Assembly: GCA_964620605.1 (NCBI GenBank)
Contig: CAZUHQ010000007.1
Location: 1 to 64,000, forward strand
Source of the DNA: Thalassotalea_E sp964620605
Lineage (GTDB): Bacteria; Pseudomonadota; Gammaproteobacteria; Enterobacterales; Alteromonadaceae
Reading direction: 5' to 3'
Length of the DNA stretch: 64,000 nt
Of this stretch, positions 52,300-59,526 are shown piece after piece. The notes beneath the pieces are model-generated. The model made no database searches. It saw only the letters and a program-made list of their open reading frames with translations, and was not told the origin of the DNA. A program made the translations under genes and the position numbers. Within the stretch, counting starts at the first letter, position 1; each line of letters starts with the position of its first letter.

Positions 52300-52719
52300 A
52301 TGATCAGAATAGAGCACCTTAATCTAGTCGTGGCTAATTTGGAGCGGGCGTTAGCTTTTTACCAGGCGGCATTTCCCCATTGGAGAATTCGCCAGCAGGG
52401 AGAGGGTTTATGGTCGGGGAAAATGAGAAATTGGCTGCATTTTGGCGACGATTATCAATACATTACTTTTAATGATAATGGCATTGGTAGTAATCGAGAG
52501 TTGGCAGGGCATCAAGTAGGGTTAGCGCATTTTGCTTTTGTTGTTACCAATCTCGAACAAGTGATTAGTCGTTTGCAAAATGCTGGCTATCATATTGCTA
52601 AAGTCGGTGCGGATGAGCCGTATCGTCGCAATGTCTATTTTCTCGATAATGATGGTTTCGAAGTGGAATTTGTTGAATATCTTAGTGACTTACCTGAGCA
52701 ACGCAATCTATCGAGTTAA
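52300..52719 (+). CDS. VOC (glyoxalase/dioxygenase-type) family protein
   Basis: 139 aa. The vicinal-oxygen-chelate fold shows two beta-alpha-beta-beta-beta units: IRIEHLNLVVANLERALAFY (1-21) and VGLAHFAFVVTNLEQVISRL (~72-92). Metal-ligand candidates are His5, His76 and the Glu in GFEVEFVEYLS. GADEPYRRNVYFLDNDG is typical of bleomycin-resistance/glyoxalase-like members. It is downstream of a SoxR promoter, so it probably detoxifies a redox-active or electrophilic compound. The substrate is unknown. Confidence 0.85.
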   Translation: MIRIEHLNLVVANLERALAFYQAAFPHWRIRQQGEGLWSGKMRNWLHFGDDYQYITFNDNGIGSNRELAGHQVGLAHFAFVVTNLEQVISRLQNAGYHIAKVGADEPYRRNVYFLDNDGFEVEFVEYLSDLPEQRNLSS

Positions 52720-52754
52720 GCCCTTATCGAGTATCGTAAACCATAATACAGATA

Positions 52755-52922
52755 GGCTATGTTCCCGATAACTGTTGCTAGGTAAACAAACAAGACGCGC
52801 AAGTCCATCCATGGATGCTCAACACCAGCATCCCTGCTGGTGTTGCTTGTTTTTATCACCATAGCAACATCCTTATTTATCAATAGATTAGCGTAACAAC
52901 CACAATTAAAAGGAACATAGCC
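52755..52922 (+). mobile_element. MITE-like element, copy 2 (intact ends)
   Basis: 168 bp with perfect 11-bp terminal inverted repeats GGCTATGTTCC / GGAACATAGCC. ACAGATA occurs immediately to the left (52748-52754) and again one base past the right end (52924-52930), a likely target duplication. Inside is a strong hairpin (AACACCAGCA / TGCTGGTGTT, 52821-52844) followed by T-rich DNA, which may end VOC transcripts. No coding capacity. Copy 1 is at 26914. Confidence 0.8.
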
Positions 52923-53046
52923 AACAGATAAAGTTCTTTAAAAAACTCGCTAAGCTGCCTTGGTTTCATTTAAACTATTAGATAGTCGGCATTTATAACG
53001 GATTGACTGATGCTGGCATTATATGTGTTGAACTATCTAAGGCTTA

Positions 53047-53976
53047 GTGTTTGTGGCTAAAAATCAGCTCCCAGTAGAGCAAATAAATACTGATTTTTAT
53101 GATGCTATGTTTGGCAGTGTCCATACTTGCGACAGTATGAGCCTTATCGAGCGCACTACTTTTAGTCATCTGGTACAAAAACTAAGAGAGCCACAAGAAT
53201 TAAGTGATCGTATGCCTTTGCTGCCGGAAATGCTGATCAAGTTATTAGATGCGGTCAAAGATCCCCACAGCGATATCTTTACTTATCTTGCCATTATTGA
53301 ACGAGATCCAACATTTGCCGCGAAAGTGTTGGAAGTGGCTAATACTGCAAGATATAACCATAATAATACCGAAGTGGTTCATTTACGCAAAGCGGCGTCA
53401 TTTTTAGGTACCGCCGGGTTAATGAAAATCGCCAGTACCTTGTTGCTGGCGGAAGTTATCCCGTGTGAGCCGATATTTTACAAGCTTTATGGTCGGCTAA
53501 TCTGGACGCATTCAGTGCAGTGTGCCACTTTATGTGAACTCTTGGCCAAGCAGGAAGGTGATAGCGAGGCGGATGCCTATTTTATCGGTTTAATCCATGA
53601 CTTGGGGCGAATTATCGTTTTTAACTGCTTAACAGAAGTGAGCGGTAAAACATTTCGCTCACTGATGCCATCGAGCCGGGAATTTAAAGTTTTGATGACA
53701 GATTTGTCATTAGAGATCAGTTATCTGTGCGCGCAAGGATGGCAATTACCAGCGATATATATCGAGGCATTAGAACAACAAAAACAGCAGGCGGTAAGTC
53801 CATTAGCCAAGCTGTTGCTGCGTGCCAATCGTTTAAGTGAATATTACTTATTGTGGTTGAAACAGGAAGTCAGCAACCAAGACTACCAGGAATTGCAACA
53901 GCAATTGGCGATCAACGAGCAAGTCTTTGAGCAGTTTAATGAGCTTGCGCCAGAAATCGCCGCCACTATCAGTTAA
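53047..53976 (+). CDS. HDOD-domain protein
   Basis: 309 aa from GTG 53047. The HDOD domain (~55-250) has MPLLPEMLIKLLDAVKDPHS, IIERDPTFAAKVLEVANTAR and DAYFIGLIHDLGRIIVFNCL. Unlike most HDOD proteins, the last segment keeps an HD pair (IHDLG), though other phosphohydrolase residues appear missing. These proteins act as adaptors in signalling, often tied to c-di-GMP or stress. A broken relative lies at 38487. No clear ribosome binding site was seen beyond AAGG. Confidence 0.85.
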   Translation: MFVAKNQLPVEQINTDFYDAMFGSVHTCDSMSLIERTTFSHLVQKLREPQELSDRMPLLPEMLIKLLDAVKDPHSDIFTYLAIIERDPTFAAKVLEVANTARYNHNNTEVVHLRKAASFLGTAGLMKIASTLLLAEVIPCEPIFYKLYGRLIWTHSVQCATLCELLAKQEGDSEADAYFIGLIHDLGRIIVFNCLTEVSGKTFRSLMPSSREFKVLMTDLSLEISYLCAQGWQLPAIYIEALEQQKQQAVSPLAKLLLRANRLSEYYLLWLKQEVSNQDYQELQQQLAINEQVFEQFNELAPEIAATIS

Positions 53977-54050
53977 CGTTAATCCATATTTCCTAGTGTT
54001 TGAACTAGTTTTGATTTAGTAAGCAATCTATAGAATATCTATTTTAACTT

Positions 54051-54075
54051 ATACCCAGTTGACTAATGATTTAAT
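54051..54075 (+). repeat. Partial ATACCAAGTTGA-family element
   Basis: 25 bases match one strand of the 36-bp element at 51077 with one mismatch; the other arm is missing and is replaced by a different repeat. Confidence 0.6.
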
Positions 54076-54115
54076 AAGTCGCGTAGGTCGTCACTCGCGT
54101 AGCGAGGCATGACAA
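54076..54115 (+). repeat. CGTAGGTCGTC hairpin repeat, copy A
   Basis: It shares GCGTAGGTCGTC, TAGCGAG and YGACAA blocks with copy B at 57946. It contains CTCGC-GTA-GCGAG, a short hairpin. Confidence 0.55.
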
Positions 54116-54206
54116 TAAACCGTTAAGCCACCATGGACATCTGTTAGTTCATCCAATGGCAATTCTGCCGATTAACTTTTTGTATAAATTTTTAACAGCT
54201 TGTTAC

Positions 54207-54235
54207 TTGAATGTTTCTTTTGTGTTCAATATACT
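54207..54235 (+). promoter_or_regulatory. Sigma-70 promoter of the Oar-like receptor
   Basis: -35 TTGAAT (54207-54212), 17-nt spacer, -10 TATACT (54230-54235). The start point would be near 54242, inside the palindrome next to it. Confidence 0.6.
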
Positions 54236-54240
54236 TGCTT

Positions 54241-54266
54241 TAGATATACTGTATACAATATATCTA
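54241..54266. promoter_or_regulatory. 26-bp near-perfect palindrome, probable repressor operator
   Basis: 24 of 26 positions are self-complementary; the centre is TGTATACA. It overlaps the expected transcription start, the typical position of a repressor. A TGTATACA-type core recalls GntR/HutC-family sites, but the regulator is not in the window. Confidence 0.6.
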
Positions 54267-54323
54267 AATAGAATGAATAATAACAAATTTATCAAATAAG
54301 TTAGTAGCTAACAGGGGATAATA

Positions 54324-57300
54324 ATGTCAAAACTATTAAATAGCGGTTTTACGCCGCGTAAGTCGCTGGCCGCGTTGGCGGTTGGCTCTGCGTTGTTTTT
54401 ATCTATGCCTGCTGCGTTTGCGGCAAGTGATACTTATGGTCAAATTCGAGGTTCAGTTGAGGCCTCGGGGGTTGATCTCGCCAATGCGACTATTGTATTA
54501 ACGCATAGTACCAAAGGTTTTAAACGGTCGGTTCAGTCAAACGCAAATGGTGAATTTTCGTTAAAAGGCCTACCAGTTGGTCGCTATAACGTTATGATTT
54601 CTAAAGATGGTTACCAAAGTGCGGAATTAAAAGATTTACTGATTTCTATCGGCCAAACCACCAATCTTGGTGATATTGCTCTCGGTAATAATTCTGTTGA
54701 AGTGATTGAAATTCGTGGTACCCAGGTCGCAAAAATTGATGTTGAAAGTTCTCAGCAAGGGGTGGTATTTAGTGCCAATGAACTAGCGATATTGCCGGTA
54801 GGCGAAGATGTATCATCGGTAGCTGTGATGGCGCCAGGTAACAGCATGGGCTCAACCGGGATTTTCAGTGGCATTGGTGGTTCTGATGGTCGTTTAGTTA
54901 GTTCGGCCGGTGGCTCAGTGGCGGAAAACGGTTATTACCTTAATGGTTTTAATATTACCGATATTCGTTATAACGCGCTGATTTCTGATTTTGCCTGGGA
55001 AGCAGTCGATCAAATCAATGTTATCAATGGTGGTATCCCAGCGCAGTACGGCCGTACCGTTGGTGGTGTCACTAACATGGTGGCAAAAACCGGTGAAAAT
55101 GAATTCTCTTTCGGCGGTAAATTTGACTGGCAGCCGAGTGGCTTAAGAGGCACGTCCCCTGATTTTAACTATTCCGATAACCAGGGTGAAGGCTGGACTA
55201 ACCATTATCGCAATTCAGAAACCAAGATAGATGATAAAGAAATTTCAGTATGGGCCAGTGGTGCGATCATTGAAGACAAAGTGTTTTTCTACGCCCTTTA
55301 TGCGCCGAGCAATGAAAACTCAGAATGGGCGGATAAAGGTGAAGGTACGACTCAATATACCAAGCGCAAAGTAGACCGTGATAATTTGTTCGTTAACCTG
55401 GATTTTCAATTATTCGAAGACCATGCTTTTGGTTTTACTTATATGGATAGCCAAAGAGATACCACAGACCATAAGTATTTCTGGTCACCGGTTACTGGTT
55501 TAGGTGAGTTAAAGGGAGCGAGCATCGATAATCTGGATCGCACTTTTGAAACTGATAATAAAATTTATATCGCCAACTATACCGGTTATTTAACCGAGAG
55601 TTTATCGGTTAGTGCTAGCTGGGGCCGAATGGAAACGGAAAATGATGGCCGTTTAGGTACCTCAGATCAATTTTGGGTGCGCGACAGAAGAAGCAGTAAT
55701 GTACTGGTGACTAACACTGTTGGGGAATATAGCTCGACCAGTGAAGATACCCGTGACAGTTTTAGAGTCGATTTTGAATGGGATATTGCCGATAACCATA
55801 CTTTAGCATTCGGTTATGAACAGGACGATACTAATTCGAAAACTACTGGTCGCGGTCATGGCCCGGATGGCATGCAGTATTCAAGCTCAGAAGTATGGCA
55901 TTCAACTTCCGAGCGCACACGCTGGTGTGACTCAGGTGCCGCCTGTGTTGATGGTGAGTTTACTATGCCTGCTGGTGACTATCATTATGCACGCCAGTTT
56001 GATAAAGACGCAGACTTTGATGGTAAGTTTTCTGCCTATTATATTCAGGACACCTGGCAAGTTACTGACAACTTAGTGGCCAAGTTTGGTTTACGGAACG
56101 AAGCCTTCTCTAACACTACCAGTAATGGTGAAAAGTGGATCGATATGGATAACCAGATCGCGCCGCGTTTAGAGCTAAACTACGACATTAACGGCGATGG
56201 TTCACAAAAAGTGTTCTTTAACTATGGCCGTTACTATCAGCCGGTGGCAGCTAGGGTTAGTGAGCGTTTTGTTTCGCCAGAAAGCGATATTCGTTATTAC
56301 CGCATCGTTGAAGACTTTAATACCGATACCGGTGAGTTAGTAATGAGCGATGTTCAGGGCGTACAGATTAGAGGTAATGGAGAAGTGAGACCTGGTGCAA
56401 TCTTTGCCGATGCCGATCTTGAGCCTATGTATCTCGATGGCTTTAACTTAGGTTATGAAATAGTCGTTGATGATAACTGGGTATTAGGCGTTACTGCCAC
56501 TTATCGCGATCTGAAAGTGTCGATTGAAGATGTTCAGGTTGATGGTTTTGCCGGTGAAAACGGCTGGGGCGTATTGCAATGGTGTGCCGATAACAATAAA
56601 GACTGTACAGGTTTTGAAGGCGTTGCCGGTCAGGTGTGGAACGGTGGTTCAGCGCGCTTTGTTAACCCGGGTAAAGACTTAACCATCTGGGAAGATTTTA
56701 ATGGTGACGGCACGCTAACCAAAGAAACTATCGATGCTTCCTATTTAGGTTATCCAAAAGCAAAACGTAAATATAAAGCCATCACTTTTAGCTTCGATGG
56801 TGATGTTACCGATAAATTCCATATTGCCGGTTCTTATACCTGGAGTCGCTCTGAAGGTAATACCGAAGGCTTGGTACGTTCTGATAATGATCAGCGCGAT
56901 CCGGGCTGGACTCGTTCATTCGACGAACCGCAAATTGTTGAAGACGGCTATGGTCGTTTGCCGAACGACAGACCGCATAACTTTAAGGTCTGGGGTACTT
57001 ATCAGTTAACCGATGACTTTAGCGCCTCGTTTAACTACAACCTGTATTCAGGTGCGCCGATTAACCATTTCGGTTATCACGAAGATTTACCAACCTGGGG
57101 CGCAGAGTATTTCCGTAAAGATGAACAGCCGGTTCCTCGTGGCACAGCGGGTCGTATGGAAACCTTACAAAACTTAAGTTTGGGACTTAATTATTTCACC
57201 GAGATTTTCGATGGTCAGGCGCATGTTAGCCTGCAAGTGAGTAACCCGTTCAACTGGGATGGTGTTACCAGTGTTAGACAAATTGGTGAGCGTTATTCAG

Positions 57301-57416
57301 TGCAGGATCTTGACGAAAGTGATGATTTAACTGCTAATGATGATGCGTTATGGAATACCCCTAAAGGTTGGCAAACACCGCGTGAAGTAAGGTTATCAGT
57401 GCGTTACGACTTTTAA
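54324..57416 (+). CDS. Oar-like TonB-dependent receptor with carboxypeptidase-regulatory-like N-terminus
   Basis: 1030 aa. A signal peptide (to ~33) precedes a CarboxypepD_reg-like domain (~35-120, GQIRGSVEASGVDLANATIV). The plug (~128-245) has EVIEIRGTQVAKIDVES and GIPAQYGRTVGGVTNMVAKT. The long barrel ends in Phe (LSVRYDF). The large size and N-terminal beta domain match the Oar/SusC-like group, which imports larger substrates such as peptides or glycans. It is monocistronic, with its own promoter, a palindromic operator and a terminator. The ligand is unknown. Confidence 0.9.
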   Translation: MSKLLNSGFTPRKSLAALAVGSALFLSMPAAFAASDTYGQIRGSVEASGVDLANATIVLTHSTKGFKRSVQSNANGEFSLKGLPVGRYNVMISKDGYQSAELKDLLISIGQTTNLGDIALGNNSVEVIEIRGTQVAKIDVESSQQGVVFSANELAILPVGEDVSSVAVMAPGNSMGSTGIFSGIGGSDGRLVSSAGGSVAENGYYLNGFNITDIRYNALISDFAWEAVDQINVINGGIPAQYGRTVGGVTNMVAKTGENEFSFGGKFDWQPSGLRGTSPDFNYSDNQGEGWTNHYRNSETKIDDKEISVWASGAIIEDKVFFYALYAPSNENSEWADKGEGTTQYTKRKVDRDNLFVNLDFQLFEDHAFGFTYMDSQRDTTDHKYFWSPVTGLGELKGASIDNLDRTFETDNKIYIANYTGYLTESLSVSASWGRMETENDGRLGTSDQFWVRDRRSSNVLVTNTVGEYSSTSEDTRDSFRVDFEWDIADNHTLAFGYEQDDTNSKTTGRGHGPDGMQYSSSEVWHSTSERTRWCDSGAACVDGEFTMPAGDYHYARQFDKDADFDGKFSAYYIQDTWQVTDNLVAKFGLRNEAFSNTTSNGEKWIDMDNQIAPRLELNYDINGDGSQKVFFNYGRYYQPVAARVSERFVSPESDIRYYRIVEDFNTDTGELVMSDVQGVQIRGNGEVRPGAIFADADLEPMYLDGFNLGYEIVVDDNWVLGVTATYRDLKVSIEDVQVDGFAGENGWGVLQWCADNNKDCTGFEGVAGQVWNGGSARFVNPGKDLTIWEDFNGDGTLTKETIDASYLGYPKAKRKYKAITFSFDGDVTDKFHIAGSYTWSRSEGNTEGLVRSDNDQRDPGWTRSFDEPQIVEDGYGRLPNDRPHNFKVWGTYQLTDDFSASFNYNLYSGAPINHFGYHEDLPTWGAEYFRKDEQPVPRGTAGRMETLQNLSLGLNYFTEIFDGQAHVSLQVSNPFNWDGVTSVRQIGERYSVQDLDESDDLTANDDALWNTPKGWQTPREVRLSVRYDF

Positions 57417-57514
57417 TTTTACTCATTAGCTTTCGCTAACATGGGAGTCAGTTTGGCTGGCACCCAACACATCTCTCTGGCTTCTGATAGATTGTTATTT
57501 GAGGCAAATGTCAA

Positions 57515-57552
57515 AGCGGCTGATAATAATGGAAATCAGCCGCTTTTTATTT
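57515..57552 (+). terminator. Terminator of the Oar-like receptor gene
   Basis: Stem AGCGGCTGAT (57515-57524) / ATCAGCCGCT (57535-57544), 10-nt loop, followed by TTTTATTTTT. Confidence 0.85.
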
Positions 57553-57654
57553 TTAGTCTGAATCAATAACTTCAGTAAATGGCTATCATTAGGTTCATTT
57601 TGTTTTTATAAATCAGTTAGTTAACGATATTCGGGCTTATTGGCAGGCTGGTTT

Positions 57655-57873
57655 GTCGAGGGGGCTCGACGGCCCCCAAAGAGGGTTTGCGCGAACCCTC
57701 TCTGGACTCACCCGCGCTGCTGCAAAATGTTATTCTTACTGAAAAATTCAATCATCGAGCAAGCGCTTAGATGGCACGTCCTTGTGCCACTGCGCTTTGC
57801 CATCATCCATGATGGCAATAGCTGTGATTGAGTTTTCCATCCAGATATTTTGCCGAAGCAGACCCATGCTTCG
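57655..57873. repeat. Array of five successive hairpins
   Basis: Stems in order: GTCGAG/CTCGAC overlapping GGGGGC/GCCCCC (57655-57677); AGAGGGTT/AACCCTCT (57680-57701); TGGCAC/GTGCCA (57772-57789); TGCCATCA/TGATGGCA (57798-57817); CGAAGCA/TGCTTCG (57854-57873). The first two are more GC-rich than the neighbouring DNA. It may be an intergenic repeat element or a structured RNA. Confidence 0.6.
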
Positions 57874-57945
57874 TTCTCGTTTAGTGATTAAGTTCGTTGT
57901 AATAGCGAGCGTTTTAAGCTACATCTTTCCCATGATAGCGATTTG

Positions 57946-57987
57946 ATAAGCTACGTAGGTCGTCGCGAGCATAGCGAGACACGACAA
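57946..57987 (+). repeat. CGTAGGTCGTC hairpin repeat, copy B
   Basis: It matches copy A at 54076 in ACGTAGGTCGTC and TAGCGAG blocks. It forms a stem GTCGT / ACGAC around an inner short stem. Confidence 0.55.
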
Positions 57988-58109
57988 AAAATTCGTTGAA
58001 GCAAGCTTCAATCTTGAATAGCCAAAATAAGGAACGAAAGTTAGAAAGTGTTTTTAACTTAGTGCTAATAGTTGCTAACTGGTAAGTATGTACCGTTAAA
58101 GCTGCTCTT

Positions 58110-59270
58110 TTATTTTTGCAGTGCTGTTGCCTGATAAAACTGATAGCCACTTTTGCCGTCCCCTTTGACCTGATACATGGCGCTATCGGCCTTTTCGATA
58201 AGCTCGCTTAACTGTTCGCTATCTTTCGGGAACAAACTAATACCGATACTGGCACCTAGAAAATAATGTTTACGTTCTATGGTGATCGCGCATTGGATTT
58301 GTTGTATCAACTTTATTGCCATATCACAGACTTGCTGCTGATTTTCAAATTGAGTAGCAATTAAGACAAATTCATCGCCGCCGACTCGGGCACAAATATC
58401 TGTACTGCGGGTGTGTTTCATCAATCGCTCGGCAACCATCTTTAATACTTGATCGCCAATTTTATGACCGGCGTTATCGTTAATCGGTTTGAAATTATCG
58501 AGATCTAGATAGAGGATCGCCATTAACTGGTGAGGGCGATTTGCCAAGGTTACGGCATTTTCGAATAGGTTGTTCATATAGCGTTTATTTTTTAAGCCGG
58601 TTAGCGGATCGTGATAAGCCAGGTTTAGTGCTTTGGCTTCGGCGTCCAGTAAACGTTTTTGAAAGTTCAGTAATATTGCCGCCAATAAGGTTAAATAAAT
58701 CGCCAGTACTAATGAAGTGCCGAGTAGAAAACCCCAAAAGCGCCACTTAGGGATAAAAAATATTATTGGGTAACTGAGCCAGTGAATGGCTAATAAGCTG
58801 GTAAATATTGATGTCAGCACTAATAGTTTACGGGGAGAAAATTGCCGTTTTTGATAGCTGATCAGGGCACAGCTAATAAGGAAACCACTATTGGCGGCAA
58901 TCAATAGTACACGGGCAAACCACAAGGAAAGCTCGCTGCTGATCAGTATTATCATCAGTATTTCTATCGTAATAGTGAGGACGAGGAGATAGCGGAGACT
59001 ATGCCGACATTTTAAAAATTTGATGATGCCAACTAGCAAACAGGCTTTTTCCGGTATGTTGAATACCGCGTAAAGCAGTAACTGCAATGGACTGTCCTGG
59101 ATGGAAGTGGTGAAAATTAGTGACAGCCTTGCCGTTAAAGCAAATGCCAGGGCAAGTGCCCACCAGCCTGCGCCTGGACTGGTTCTGGAAACTCGGCTGA
59201 TCCAGAGAAATAAGATAAAGATGGTGAAATAAACGGTGGAACCTATGGTATGAACAATCTCAAACACCAT
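58110..59270 (-). CDS. Membrane diguanylate cyclase (GGDEF)
   Basis: 386 aa from ATG 59270. About seven hydrophobic segments (~8-205) form an N-terminal membrane sensor. The GGDEF domain (~215-380) has DPLTGLKNKRYMNNLFENAV, AILYLDLDNFKPINDNAGHK and the active loop RVGGDEFVLIATQ. RSTD just before the loop gives a plausible inhibitory RxxD site. It makes c-di-GMP. It resembles the protein at 28796 in layout but the membrane parts differ. It stands alone, divergent from the CrbS-like gene. Confidence 0.9.
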   Translation of the reverse strand: MVFEIVHTIGSTVYFTIFILFLWISRVSRTSPGAGWWALALAFALTARLSLIFTTSIQDSPLQLLLYAVFNIPEKACLLVGIIKFLKCRHSLRYLLVLTITIEILMIILISSELSLWFARVLLIAANSGFLISCALISYQKRQFSPRKLLVLTSIFTSLLAIHWLSYPIIFFIPKWRFWGFLLGTSLVLAIYLTLLAAILLNFQKRLLDAEAKALNLAYHDPLTGLKNKRYMNNLFENAVTLANRPHQLMAILYLDLDNFKPINDNAGHKIGDQVLKMVAERLMKHTRSTDICARVGGDEFVLIATQFENQQQVCDMAIKLIQQIQCAITIERKHYFLGASIGISLFPKDSEQLSELIEKADSAMYQVKGDGKSGYQFYQATALQK

Positions 59271-59526
59271 TTACTATCTCTCCTGTACAGCGCATCCACT
59301 CTTTCTAATTGAGTGGAAGCTCATGCTTTCACTTAGTTGGGCGTTGCAGTGAAATTTTTCAGCAGCCAAGCCCTATATCAATACTAGCGCAAAAGCGCTT
59401 ATTAACCAGTGATCTTGTTGATAAGAATCATCAGACTTGATCTACGACTTAAGTCTTAATCCTTAAGATGTTTTTTCAAACTTGAACTTGGTAAGCTAAC
59501 AAAAATAAAATTAACCGAGCGATAAT

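Larger units (their letters stand above)
53977..54206. other. Intergenic DNA with two partial repeats
   Basis: It holds a half copy of the ATACCAAGTTGA palindrome (54051-54075) joined directly to a CGTAGGTCGTC repeat (54076-54115). Nothing else could be assigned before the promoter at 54207. Confidence 0.6.
57417..58109. other. Long intergenic region with terminator, hairpin array and repeat
   Basis: 693 bp without a credible gene. A terminator lies at 57515-57552, a run of five hairpins at 57655-57873 and a dispersed repeat at 57946-57987. A 63-codon frame at 57640-57831 runs through the hairpins and is not taken as real. Confidence 0.7.

Noticed and set aside
57640..57831. 63-codon plus-strand frame in the hairpin array
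   Set aside because: It runs through several perfect hairpins, has no ribosome binding site, and its composition follows the repeats.
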